64,000 nt of DNA from Gammaproteobacteria bacterium UBA7449 (GCA_002477465.1 DLPV01000028.1:25852-89851); one strand, 5' to 3'; positions 1-8,368 are shown, counted from the first letter of the stretch. Notes: generated by a model from the letters alone, not told the origin. Made by a program: numbers and translations.

Positions 1-40
1 AACATCTGTTCCAGACCGCCCAGCTAAAAGTTTTCAATTG

Positions 41-45
41 AGGAA
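41..45 (+). promoter_or_regulatory. Ribosome binding site of the TlpA-like gene
   Basis: AGGAA lies six bases before the ATG at 52 and supports that start. No promoter is visible in the 40 bases before it, so the operon may begin outside the window. Confidence 0.6.
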
Positions 46-51
46 CCGACC

Positions 52-555
52 ATGATCAAACAAACCCTGACAGCGGCCCTTTGCATTGCTTTGAGCCTGG
101 CAGCTCACGTCGCCAGCGCCGTTGAGGAAGGAGATCCCGCACCAGACTTCTCCCTCCCATCCATCTACAGCGACAGACCCGATGTCACTTTCGAGGGGCT
201 TGCGGGCAAAACAGTCTATGTCGATTTCTGGGCCTCATGGTGCGCGCCATGCCTGACTTCTTTGCCTTTGTATAACGACATGTATAACAAATACAAGGAC
301 CAGGGGCTTGAAGTTGTAGCAATCAATGTGGACAACCCGGTAGAAGACGGGCTCGATTTCTTGCTGGATACGCCGCTGGATTTTCTGATCCCATCTGACC
401 CTGATGGAGAAATGGCAACCCAGTTCAACGTTATTGGTATGCCCTCGTCTTATCTGATCAGCCCGGACGGCGAAGTTAAGCTCGTCCATATGGGATTCCG
501 GCCCAGCGACATGGAAATGATAGAAGCCGCTATCGTCGAAAATCTGCCAGAGTAG
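52..555 (+). CDS. TlpA-like periplasmic thioredoxin
   Basis: This is a thiol-disulfide oxidoreductase of the TlpA/ResA/DsbE type (167 aa). A Sec signal peptide with a hydrophobic core at about residues 8-20 and an AxA-like end (VASA) sends it to the periplasm. The redox motif WASWCAPC is complete, and a cis-proline segment (IGMPSSYLI) is present as in the family. Such proteins usually reduce specific disulfides in the envelope. It is the first gene of a four-gene run with a DUF4266 lipoprotein, a DUF3570 barrel and ApbE, 6 bases before the next gene. I infer that it serves that cluster, possibly by reducing the cysteines at the tail of the DUF4266 lipoprotein. It has no anchor after the signal peptide and is probably soluble. 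Confidence 0.9.
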   Translation: MIKQTLTAALCIALSLAAHVASAVEEGDPAPDFSLPSIYSDRPDVTFEGLAGKTVYVDFWASWCAPCLTSLPLYNDMYNKYKDQGLEVVAINVDNPVEDGLDFLLDTPLDFLIPSDPDGEMATQFNVIGMPSSYLISPDGEVKLVHMGFRPSDMEMIEAAIVENLPE

Positions 556-561
556 CGCAGC

Positions 562-780
562 ATGCGAATTATTCGGCTCACAGTCTCAGCTTTAATCGCG
601 CTAGCTGCGCTGAGCTCCTGTACCCAGGTGCGCCCCTGGGAACGCGGCTACCTGGCCAAGGAAGAGATGGCCTGGGACCGTGATGTGCTGGAGCGCCAGC
701 TCAATGACCATATATTTTTCAGTAAAGAAGCTTCCTCCGGCGGCAATAGTGCCGCCGGCGGTGGCTGCGGTTGCAACTAA
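562..780 (+). CDS. DUF4266 small lipoprotein with C-terminal CGC tail
   Basis: This is a small (72 aa) lipoprotein of the DUF4266 family. The signal peptide ends in a clear lipobox (LSSC, Cys at about residue 20). The mature part starts with a conserved-looking segment (VRPWERGYLAKEEM) and continues with a short acidic/amphipathic stretch. A glycine-rich tail ends in GGGCGCN, so two cysteines lie within the last four residues. The family is usually found beside DUF3570 and ApbE genes, and no biochemical role is established to my knowledge. A C-terminal Cys-Gly-Cys on a lipid-anchored peptide next to a TlpA thioredoxin suggests a redox or metal-binding tether, which is inference only. Family assignment rests on the sequence pattern and the gene neighbourhood. 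Confidence 0.85.
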   Translation: MRIIRLTVSALIALAALSSCTQVRPWERGYLAKEEMAWDRDVLERQLNDHIFFSKEASSGGNSAAGGGCGCN

Positions 781-826
781 GCACCTGCGCCCACTGCTGA
801 TTGTTCTGGCCTAGCGGGAACCTATT

Positions 827-1984
827 TTGAAAAGCAACCCCTCTCGCAGTCTGATTGCACTCTCCACCTCAGCTCTCGCCCTGCCGGGTATCGCCCAAGC
901 GGATGCCCCGCCGACTGAATCCACACTCTCGTACAAGATATCCAACTATCAGGAGGATGATCTGACGCGGGCACAGGTGCCGTTTGGAGGATTGGGACGC
1001 TATGACATTGATGTGCACCAATTCCAGTATGTTTCACCACTCGGCATAGATTTCGCCCTGTTCATTGATGCCAATCACGAGGACATGAGCGGTGCCTCGC
1101 CGTGGTTTTCTACTGCAAACGCCGCCGGAGAGCCTGTCATCAACATGAGCGGCGCCAGTGGTATTACTGATGCACGCAGCGAACTCTCCATCGGCACGCG
1201 CTACTACAGTCAGAATGGTAATTTCGGTGGCGCAGTGGGTTACTCCGAAGAAAACGACTATCGCGCCACGTACGTTAATCTCAGCGGCTCGCGCAACTTC
1301 AACAATGACCTGACCACCGTCACATTAGGATTCAGCCACTCGGCCGACGATATTTTCCCCACCGACGCCGAGCTGTTCAATCGGGTTCGAAACGAAGACA
1401 AGCGCGCTACTTCAGCGGCAGTGAGCCTCAGCCAGGTCATCAACCGGGTGACCACTTTTCAAACCGCTCTGAGTATAACCGAGCAGTCTGGCTTTCTATC
1501 CGATCCCTACAAACTGCAGGACGCCAGGCCCGACAACAAGACCCAAATCGCGTTTTCTAATTCCCTGCGCTATTTCTTCATCGAAGCTGACGGTGCCCTT
1601 CAGGCTAACTATCGTTATTATCACGATGACTTTGGCATCAGCTCTCACACTCTGGACCTGTCGTGGTTCCAAAATATAAACCGCTCATTCCAGGTTGCTC
1701 CCATGCTGCGCTACTACAGTCAATCGGCAGCAGACTTTTACACCAATATCGACGACTTCACCAAGCCACTCACGGAGCCTCAGTCCAGCGATTATCGCCT
1801 CTCGGCATTCGGCGCGTTCAGCGGCGGCATCAACCTGATAGCAGATTTTGGTGACTGGACGGCAACGTTTACTGCCGAGCGCTATGTGGCGAATGAAAAA
1901 TATTCTGTCTATGCGGTGAATCAACCCAGCCCGGCTCTGGTGCAATTCGTGCGCCTGTCTCTGGGCGTTGATTACTCCTTCTAA
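827..1984 (+). CDS. DUF3570 outer-membrane beta-barrel protein
   Basis: This is a DUF3570 family protein (385 aa). It starts at a TTG, since no ATG lies between it and the previous gene and the signal peptide begins directly after it (cut near AQA-DA, about residue 25). The body alternates short polar turns with aromatic strands and ends in GVDYSF; a terminal Phe preceded by alternating hydrophobics is the usual outer-membrane barrel signature. Two SGAS motifs lie at residues 88-91 and 108-111, in a region that resembles a loop between strands. They are like the (S/T)-G-A-(S/T) sites to which ApbE attaches FMN, and an apbE gene follows 12 bases downstream. The function of the family is unknown. 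Transport or electron transfer across the outer membrane would be possible. Confidence 0.85.
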   Translation: MKSNPSRSLIALSTSALALPGIAQADAPPTESTLSYKISNYQEDDLTRAQVPFGGLGRYDIDVHQFQYVSPLGIDFALFIDANHEDMSGASPWFSTANAAGEPVINMSGASGITDARSELSIGTRYYSQNGNFGGAVGYSEENDYRATYVNLSGSRNFNNDLTTVTLGFSHSADDIFPTDAELFNRVRNEDKRATSAAVSLSQVINRVTTFQTALSITEQSGFLSDPYKLQDARPDNKTQIAFSNSLRYFFIEADGALQANYRYYHDDFGISSHTLDLSWFQNINRSFQVAPMLRYYSQSAADFYTNIDDFTKPLTEPQSSDYRLSAFGAFSGGINLIADFGDWTATFTAERYVANEKYSVYAVNQPSPALVQFVRLSLGVDYSF

Positions 1985-1996
1985 CCTTCCTTCAAC

Positions 1997-2920
1997 ATGC
2001 CCTATTCCCTCAGACGCTTCAGCTTCAAAGCAATGGGAAGCCCGTGTGAGCTGCAGTTCTATGACGACTCACGGGTCCAGGCCCGAAAACGAGCCCGCGA
2101 ATTGATCCAGGAATCGGAGCGCCTCGAACGCAAATATTCAAGATACCTGGAAGATAGTTTTCTGTCACAAATCAACAGGTCAGCAGGTGCTAGCGCTGGC
2201 ATCACATTAGATGAGGAAACTCGTAAACTTTTTGACCATGCAGCAACCTGCTATCACCTCAGTGACGGTCTGTTCGACGTCACCGCAGGCATATTGCGAA
2301 ATGTGTGGAATTTCCGCTTACCTCAGCTACCAGACCCGGCACGACTGTCCGCCCTGCTTGCTGTTATCGGTTTTGACAAATTACGCTGGCAGCACCAGAC
2401 GCTTTACCTGGCTGCCGGTATGGAAGTTGATTTCGGCGGCATCGTAAAGGAATACGCTGCCGACGCGGTCAGCAGGCTGGCGCGTGAACTCGGGATAGCC
2501 CACGGTCTGGTAAACCTCGGCGGCGATTTTTCCGTGATCGGAAGCAAACCGGACGGCAGTCCCTGGCCAGTTGGCATAGCTAACCCCAGACAACCCAAGG
2601 CCATGATGGCCCGCATCGACCTGCTCGATGGCGGATTGGCCTCGTCTGGCGATTATGCGCGCGGCTTTGTACTGGATGGGAAACGTTACAGCCATATCCT
2701 TAATCCCAAAACTGGTTGGCCCTGCAGCGGGCTGCGCGCTGTTAGCGTGGCGGCTAATCTCTGCACTGTCGCAGGGTCCTTTGCAACCATCGCGATGCTA
2801 AAAGAGGAGCAGGACGCACTGAACTGGTTGGAGGAATCCGGCCTGCCCTACGTCTATATGGACAGCAGTGAAGAGATCAAGGGACCAGCGCTGCAGACTG
2901 CGGCGCCAGACGAGTATTAG
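1997..2920 (+). CDS. apbE: FAD:protein FMN transferase (ApbE family)
   Basis: ApbE proteins transfer FMN from FAD to a Ser/Thr of a target protein through a phosphoester bond. This 307-residue protein has the family layout: an N-terminal FKAMGSPCEL segment (usually M-G-T), the FGGIVKEYAAD helix (usually FGGIAKGYAVD), the LVNLGGDF core, and a C-terminal HILNPKTGWP segment in place of the common HIIDPKTG, with Asn at one position. The common signal peptide or lipobox is absent, so the enzyme looks cytoplasmic although its neighbours are envelope proteins. It starts with an ATG 12 bases after the DUF3570 gene and overlaps the convergent srkA gene by 4 bases. No NqrB, NqrC, RnfG or FMN-binding-domain target lies in the window, so the DUF3570 protein is a candidate target by proximity. 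Confidence 0.92.
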   Translation: MPYSLRRFSFKAMGSPCELQFYDDSRVQARKRARELIQESERLERKYSRYLEDSFLSQINRSAGASAGITLDEETRKLFDHAATCYHLSDGLFDVTAGILRNVWNFRLPQLPDPARLSALLAVIGFDKLRWQHQTLYLAAGMEVDFGGIVKEYAADAVSRLARELGIAHGLVNLGGDFSVIGSKPDGSPWPVGIANPRQPKAMMARIDLLDGGLASSGDYARGFVLDGKRYSHILNPKTGWPCSGLRAVSVAANLCTVAGSFATIAMLKEEQDALNWLEESGLPYVYMDSSEEIKGPALQTAAPDEY

Positions 2921-3909
2921 GGGAAAAGTTGCAGCGGATGCTCATCCAGCGCCGACGACTGTTCGCGCAGCTCGAGAATATGCTCAGCCCAATACCGCTC
3001 TGTGTTAAACCAGGGAAAGTTAAGTGGAAATGCAGGATCGTTCCAGCGACGGGCTAACCAGGCACTGTATTTCATCAGCCGCATGGTACGAAGGCATTCA
3101 ATAAGCGCCAGCTCACTCACTTTAAAGTCATAGAACTCATTATAGCCCTCGACCAGCTCAAGAAGTTGTCCCTGGCGCTGGTCGCGCTCTCCTGAAAGTA
3201 GCATCCAGAGGTCCTGAATTGCCGGCCCCGACATGGTATCGTCGAAGTCGACGAAATGCGGTGTGTCATCGCTCCAAAGTACGTTGCCAAGGTGGCAGTC
3301 ACCGTGAATTCGCAAGGAGTCCCACCCTCCCAGCGCGCTGATCTGCGCATCCATTTTGTCCACAAGATCCCTGGTCAGGCTCTCATAGGCGACGATCAGG
3401 TCTGCAGGGATGAAATCATTCTCAAGCAGGTAGCGGCTATTCTGCCTGGCGAAGACATCCAGGCTTAAGGCATTGCGATGCACGAACTGCCGCTGAGCAC
3501 CAACCGCGTGAATTCGAGCAACAAAACGTCCCATTGTTAACAGGCTGTCCAGGTCTTCCATATCGGGAGTCCTGCCAATCAGCTGGGGGAAAATAGCAAT
3601 CTGAAAACCATCGCATTCCACCAGCGATTCGCCAGAATCGAGCACCATGGGCGGGACTACAGGTATTTCTAGCTCATACAGCTCACGCGTGAATGTGTGC
3701 TCTTCGAGAATCTGTTGCTGAGTCCAGCGATTAGGTCGGTAAAACTTGGCAATTATGTTACTGCCGTCCATCAGACCAATTTGATAAACACGATTCTCGT
3801 AGCTGTTCAGCGCGAAGAATCGCGCATCTGGTGAGAAACCCAAGGATTCGATTGCCGAAAGCACCCAATCAGGGGTAAGCGCAACAAATGGGTGATCAGA
3901 AACTAGCAA
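2917..3909 (-). CDS. srkA: Stress response kinase A (YihE/RdoA)
   Basis: This belongs to the SrkA/YihE family of aminoglycoside-phosphotransferase-like Ser/Thr kinases, which in E. coli counter stress-induced death. Length (330 aa) is typical. The N-lobe holds SYENRVYQIG and the AKFYRP lysine; the C-lobe holds the catalytic loop IHGDCHLGNVLW and the metal-binding FVDFDDTMSGPA. The start is a TTG at 3909 with AGGA seven bases before it. In-frame ATGs further in would remove the N-lobe. It converges on apbE with a 4-base overlap. In other bacteria srkA often pairs with dsbA; here no dsbA is nearby, but a thioredoxin-like gene is. Confidence 0.93.
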   Translation of the reverse strand: MLVSDHPFVALTPDWVLSAIESLGFSPDARFFALNSYENRVYQIGLMDGSNIIAKFYRPNRWTQQQILEEHTFTRELYELEIPVVPPMVLDSGESLVECDGFQIAIFPQLIGRTPDMEDLDSLLTMGRFVARIHAVGAQRQFVHRNALSLDVFARQNSRYLLENDFIPADLIVAYESLTRDLVDKMDAQISALGGWDSLRIHGDCHLGNVLWSDDTPHFVDFDDTMSGPAIQDLWMLLSGERDQRQGQLLELVEGYNEFYDFKVSELALIECLRTMRLMKYSAWLARRWNDPAFPLNFPWFNTERYWAEHILELREQSSALDEHPLQLFP

Positions 3910-3968
3910 CAGGTGTTCCTGTGGCGCCGGGAATCCAGGCGCACAGCTGCCGCCCGCCTGACACGGTT

Positions 3969-4307
3969 TTAGACGTCCTGGTTATCGGTCTTGGTGCTAC
4001 CGACCAGGGACACGGGAAAGGGCGTGATATTGTCACCGCTGGAAATTTTAGCTACCCCACTCTTTTCGACCTCATCAATTCTGATGATGGCCTGAATTGG
4101 GATGAAGCTGCGTCTGACTCCACTAAATTCGGCCTTTAGTTTTTCTTCACTGGGATCAACCACCACCTGGGAACGTTCATCGAAAAGAAATTCCTCGATT
4201 TCAATGAAACCATAGAGATCACTCTGGTAGACCTGCTTTACGAACACCTCATAAACCTTGCCTTTATTGAGGAAAGTGATCTTGTATATCTCAGTCGTAT
4301 TTGTCAT
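3969..4307 (-). CDS. DUF1820 family protein
   Basis: This small protein (112 aa from the ATG at 4307; an extra in-frame ATG three codons earlier is possible) matches the DUF1820 family, which is common in Pseudomonas-like gammaproteobacteria. Recognisable parts are YKITFLNKGKVYEV, YQSDLYGFIEIEEFLF and the C-terminal RRSFIPIQAIIRIDEVEK. It has no signal peptide or membrane segment, and no function is known. It lies alone, divergent from miaB, so the region between 4308 and 4523 holds the promoters for both directions. Confidence 0.85.
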   Translation of the reverse strand: MTNTTEIYKITFLNKGKVYEVFVKQVYQSDLYGFIEIEEFLFDERSQVVVDPSEEKLKAEFSGVRRSFIPIQAIIRIDEVEKSGVAKISSGDNITPFPVSLVGSTKTDNQDV

Positions 4308-4460
4308 TAAAATCAATCTCTTAGAGAGTTATCGCAACCCCTTGAAGGCATTGGCCGCGGCGCATATCGAGCAATCGAGACAGGCTCAGCTAGGGTAACT
4401 CTAATATTAGGCTATTGCGATGAAATTCAAGGGCTTTGCCGCTGGGATGGGATCAGAGAC

Positions 4461-4470
4461 CTGCTATAAT
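4461..4470 (+). promoter_or_regulatory. Probable extended -10 promoter of miaB operon
   Basis: A perfect TATAAT at 4465-4470 is preceded by TGC, the extended -10 form. No good -35 box lies at the usual distance; the closest, TTGCCG at 4436, is 23 bases away. The start of miaB follows about 54 bases downstream. Confidence 0.55.
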
Positions 4471-4523
4471 GCGTGCCCTTTTTTTAAGAAGACGTGCCTG
4501 GGCGGGCCTGCCCGTAATAAGCG

Positions 4524-5912
4524 ATGACTGAAGAATCTTTATTGGTACCCGAAACTGGTCAAGACCCTGTGACACCCGAAGCAAACTCCGGTGGCCGCAA
4601 GGTATTCATTAAAACCCATGGCTGTCAGATGAACGAATATGATTCATCCCGGATGCTGGACCTGCTCAAGGATAGCGAAGATGCCGTGCTGGTAGACTCT
4701 CCAGAGCAGGCCGACATTCTGCTGTTGAACACCTGCTCAATTCGCGAGAAAGCTCAGGAAAAGGTGTTTCATCAGCTTGGCCGCTGGCGCAGCCTCAAAG
4801 CCGACAATCCCAATCTGCGCATTGCCGTGGGCGGTTGTGTCGCGAGCCAGGAAGGTGCCGCCATTGGCAAGCGCGCTCCCTATGTTGACGTCGTATTTGG
4901 CCCTCAAACCCTGCATAAATTGCCGGAGATGCTGCAAGAATCGAGAGCAGGCGAAACCGTGGTCGATATCAGCTTCCCTGAAATCGAGAAGTTCGATCGC
5001 TTACCGGAGCCACAAGTGGATTCCTGTCAGGCCTTCCTCACTATCATGGAAGGCTGCAGCAAGTACTGTAGCTTCTGTGTGGTGCCTTATACACGGGGTG
5101 AAGAAGTAAGCAGACCTCTTGACGACGTTCTGGCCGAAGCCGTGCATTTGGCTGACCAGGGTGTTCGGGAAATTAATCTGCTGGGTCAGAACGTGAATGC
5201 CTATCGCGGCCTTAACCATGAGGGCAAATTAGTCGATCTCGCCTTGCTCATCAATTTCATCGCCAGCATCGAAGGTATCGATCGAATCCGCTTCACCACC
5301 TCTCATCCTGTAGAATTCAATCAGAACCTGGTGACAGCCTACGACCAGGTCCCAGAGCTCGTGTCCCATCTTCACCTGCCGGTTCAGAGCGGCTCTGATC
5401 GCATTCTCACCGCCATGAAACGAGGCCACACCGCTCTGGAATACAAGTCCCTTATTCGCAAGATCAAAGCCAAGCGACCAGGCATCAGCCTATCTTCTGA
5501 TTTCATCATCGGCTTTCCGGGAGAGACTAACGCAGATTTTGAAGACACGATGAAACTCATCATCGATATAGGCTTCGATACATCGTTCAGCTTTATTTAC
5601 AGCGCGCGGCCTGGCACTCCAGCGGCAGAATTGAAGGACGAGACCAGCGAGCAAGAAAAGAAGCATCGGCTGGCAAGCCTACAGTCCCAGATCGTATCCC
5701 AGGCCAGAGCAATCAGCGAAGCCATGGTGGGAGGCACGGAGTCTGTTCTGGTGACCGCAGTGTCCAAGAAAGATCCGGGCGCACTGCAGGGGCGTACTGA
5801 AAACAATCGGGTAGTGAATTTCCGAAGTGGCGATCATTCACTAATCGGAAAATTTGCAGACATCAAGATAACTGACGCACTGCCCAATTCACTGCTGGGG
5901 CAGCTGTCTTGA
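4524..5912 (+). CDS. miaB: tRNA-2-methylthio-N6-isopentenyladenosine37 synthase MiaB
   Basis: MiaB is a radical-SAM methylthiotransferase that turns i6A37 into ms2i6A37 in tRNAs that read UNN codons. The 462-residue protein has an extra N-terminal tail of about 25 residues, then the UPF0004 domain (IKTHGCQMNEYDS; LNTCSIREKA; GGCVASQEG) with three cysteines for the auxiliary cluster, then the radical-SAM motif CSKYCSFC and a C-terminal TRAM domain (about residues 390-455). All cluster cysteines are visible. It is the first gene of a conserved plus-strand run with phoH, ybeY and corC. Confidence 0.97.
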   Translation: MTEESLLVPETGQDPVTPEANSGGRKVFIKTHGCQMNEYDSSRMLDLLKDSEDAVLVDSPEQADILLLNTCSIREKAQEKVFHQLGRWRSLKADNPNLRIAVGGCVASQEGAAIGKRAPYVDVVFGPQTLHKLPEMLQESRAGETVVDISFPEIEKFDRLPEPQVDSCQAFLTIMEGCSKYCSFCVVPYTRGEEVSRPLDDVLAEAVHLADQGVREINLLGQNVNAYRGLNHEGKLVDLALLINFIASIEGIDRIRFTTSHPVEFNQNLVTAYDQVPELVSHLHLPVQSGSDRILTAMKRGHTALEYKSLIRKIKAKRPGISLSSDFIIGFPGETNADFEDTMKLIIDIGFDTSFSFIYSARPGTPAAELKDETSEQEKKHRLASLQSQIVSQARAISEAMVGGTESVLVTAVSKKDPGALQGRTENNRVVNFRSGDHSLIGKFADIKITDALPNSLLGQLS

Positions 5913-5977
5913 ATCCGATATCCTGAGTCCTGTTGCGCCCAACACATCTATTTCCCTTTTGCCATTAATTGCTAACT

Positions 5978-7003
5978 ATGACCAATCATTCAGTAAGTCT
6001 CACTCTGCTTCCTGACAACGCACAACGTTTAGCCAATCTGTGCGGCAGACTCAATGAGCACATCCAGCAAATTGAAGCAGACATGGCACTGAAAATACGT
6101 CAGCGCGGAAATGTCTTCCTTCTCTCCGGTGACGAGAATGCGGTAGCGAACGGGAAAGAACTGCTCGAGATGCTCTATCAGTCTACGGCCGGCGGGGAAA
6201 CTCTAAATCCAAATCAAGTCCATCTCGCAGTCCAGGAGTTTTCAGACAGCAGCGCCTCGAGTTCTGAAACTGACCAGGCTATTGACGCTGCGTCTCTCAT
6301 CAAGACTCCAAAAGGCAGTGTCAAGCCGCGCAGCAACCACCAAAGGGAATACGTGCGCACGATCTGGCGCAACGACATTAATTTTGGCATTGGTCCGGCT
6401 GGAACAGGCAAGACCTATCTGGCGGTTGCCTGCGCCGTAGAGGCCCTCTTAAAAGAAAAAATTAATCGCATTCTCCTTGTGCGCCCAGCAGTAGAGGCCG
6501 GAGAAAAACTGGGATTCCTGCCTGGCGATCTGGCGCAAAAAATTGACCCTTATCTGCGCCCGCTATATGACGCACTTTACGAGATGCTCGGTTTCGAACG
6601 AGTGGAACGTTTGATCGAAAAGAATGTGATAGAAGTAGCACCGCTAGCCTATATGCGCGGTCGCACACTGAACAATGCTTTTATCATTCTGGATGAAAGC
6701 CAGAACACCACAACCGCGCAAATGAAGATGTTCCTGACCCGCATCGGATTTGGCTCTACCGCAGTTATTACTGGTGACGTGACCCAGATTGACCTACCCA
6801 AGGGCGAGCGATCCGGCCTCGTCCATGTCAGCCAGGTACTCAAAGATGTGGACGGAATCGGATTTACCTTTTTTAATGCCCACGACGTAGTAAGACACCG
6901 CATGGTGCAGCGCATTGTCGAGGCCTACGATGCCTACGACAGCAAATCAGTTACCAGCCTGGCGAACCAGGACGGCAGTTCACAGCATGACGCTGACCGT
7001 TGA
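5978..7003 (+). CDS. ybeZ: PhoH-like ATPase YbeZ
   Basis: This is a PhoH family ATPase (341 aa) that works with the endoribonuclease YbeY in gammaproteobacteria. It contains an N-terminal KH-like segment and a C-terminal P-loop domain with Walker A GPAGTGKTYLA and Walker B-like FIILDESQN. I chose the ATG at 5978; an in-frame TTG lies three codons earlier. Its end overlaps the start of ybeY by 17 bases, which supports coupled expression. All expected motifs are present. Confidence 0.94.
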   Translation: MTNHSVSLTLLPDNAQRLANLCGRLNEHIQQIEADMALKIRQRGNVFLLSGDENAVANGKELLEMLYQSTAGGETLNPNQVHLAVQEFSDSSASSSETDQAIDAASLIKTPKGSVKPRSNHQREYVRTIWRNDINFGIGPAGTGKTYLAVACAVEALLKEKINRILLVRPAVEAGEKLGFLPGDLAQKIDPYLRPLYDALYEMLGFERVERLIEKNVIEVAPLAYMRGRTLNNAFIILDESQNTTTAQMKMFLTRIGFGSTAVITGDVTQIDLPKGERSGLVHVSQVLKDVDGIGFTFFNAHDVVRHRMVQRIVEAYDAYDSKSVTSLANQDGSSQHDADR

Positions 7004-7460
7004 AATAGACAATGATTGTCCGGAACAGTGGACGCCGAACCAACAGTTCTGTGAGAACTGCCTGGGCATTGCACAGACCATTGCAAAAAAGCCAGAGCCA
7101 CTAACCGTCAGCTTGCGCTTTGTATCCAGGTCAGAATCGAAAGATCTCAACAGCACTTATCGCAACAAGCAAACCCCTACCAACGTACTCTCCTTCCCGG
7201 CTGATTTGCCCGCCGAGTTGCTGGAGAGCCTGGATTCGGAGCCAATTGGCGATATTGTGGTCTGCCCTGAAGTGGTGACGGCCGAGGCTGACCAGCAGCA
7301 CAAGCCGCTACAGGATCATTGGTCACAAATGTTGATACATGGATTTTTCCATTTACTGGGATATGATCATGAGAGTGAGGCCGATGCCGAGAAAATGGAG
7401 GCATTGGAAATTAAGTGCTTGAAAAAGCTTGGAATAAGCAACCCGTATTTGATAGGGTAA
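6987..7460 (+). CDS. ybeY: Endoribonuclease YbeY (rRNA maturation)
   Basis: YbeY is a zinc-dependent single-strand RNase needed for 16S rRNA 3'-end maturation and ribosome quality control. The diagnostic zinc site HGFFHLLGYDH is complete, and the family's N-PTNVLSFP segment is present (KQTPTNVLSFPAD). I place the start at the ATG at 6987 (157 aa), because the frame upstream of it lies inside phoH and the protein then begins MTLTVEIDN, as homologues do. It overlaps phoH by 17 bases and is followed by corC after about 40 bases. Confidence 0.94.
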   Translation: MTLTVEIDNDCPEQWTPNQQFCENCLGIAQTIAKKPEPLTVSLRFVSRSESKDLNSTYRNKQTPTNVLSFPADLPAELLESLDSEPIGDIVVCPEVVTAEADQQHKPLQDHWSQMLIHGFFHLLGYDHESEADAEKMEALEIKCLKKLGISNPYLIG

Positions 7461-7501
7461 TCCCACTAAGCTGTTACCTGGAGGCCGAAAGACGCCCGGT
7501 C

Positions 7502-8368
7502 ATGACTGACGACCAATCACCCATCGATCCAAGACCGAAGTCCTGGATCGATAAAATTGCTCAAGTTTTTTCCGACGAACCTACCGATACCAAGAGCCTT
7601 TTGGAACTGCTGCGTAATGCTGAACAGGACCAGGTGCTCGATTCTGATGCACTCGGCATTATTGAAGGCGCCCTGCAGGTTTCCAGCATGCAGGTTCGCG
7701 ACATCATGATTCCTCGTTCCCAGGTTGTTACCGTTCCCGCTGATCTGAGCCTCTGCGAAATAGTGGAGAGAGTGACTAAGGCCTCACACTCGCGGTTTCC
7801 TGTCGTCGGCGAAAACGTCGATAATGTCATGGGTATTCTGCTCGCGAAAGATTTGCTGCCCCTGTTACTGGCGGAGAATCAGGACAAGTTTGATATCAAG
7901 GATATCGTTCGACCCGCCACTTTCGTGCCGGAAAGCAAACGCCTCAATGTGTTACTCAAGGAGTTTCGCGAGACGCGTCAGCATATGGCCATCGTAATCG
8001 ACGAATATGGTAGCGTTTGCGGGGCAGTCACGATTGAAGATGTGCTGGAACAGATCGTGGGTGAAATCGAAGACGAATTCGACGTCGATGATGATAGCTA
8101 CATCAAGAAATTTGACGATCAAAATTTCATTGTCAAGGCGCTCACGCCAATTGATGAGTTCAACCAGTATTTCGCTACTGACTTTAATGATCAGGAATTC
8201 ACGACTATCGGCGGCCTGGTGCTGCAGCAGTTTGGTCATATTCCCGAGCGCAGCGAATCTTTGACCATCGGGTCATTTCAGATCACAGTGCTCAACGCCG
8301 ACAGCAGACAGATCAAGCTCTTGAAAGTCAACACCAATGTGCTGAGCAGCTCCGACACAGCAGCATGA
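7502..8368 (+). CDS. corC: CorC/YbeX family CBS-domain protein
   Basis: This is a CorC/YbeX-like cytoplasmic protein (288 aa from the ATG at 7502), linked in E. coli to magnesium/cobalt efflux and more recently to ribosome homeostasis. Two CBS domains occupy about residues 65-190 (start VRDIMIPRSQVVTV; second near VIDEYGSVCGAVTIEDVLEQIVGEIEDEFD), followed by a CorC_HlyC transporter-associated domain. No membrane segments are present, as expected for CorC rather than CorB. In relatives lnt (apolipoprotein N-acyltransferase) follows; here the next gene is leuS and no lnt is seen. Confidence 0.93.
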   Translation: MTDDQSPIDPRPKSWIDKIAQVFSDEPTDTKSLLELLRNAEQDQVLDSDALGIIEGALQVSSMQVRDIMIPRSQVVTVPADLSLCEIVERVTKASHSRFPVVGENVDNVMGILLAKDLLPLLLAENQDKFDIKDIVRPATFVPESKRLNVLLKEFRETRQHMAIVIDEYGSVCGAVTIEDVLEQIVGEIEDEFDVDDDSYIKKFDDQNFIVKALTPIDEFNQYFATDFNDQEFTTIGGLVLQQFGHIPERSESLTIGSFQITVLNADSRQIKLLKVNTNVLSSSDTAA

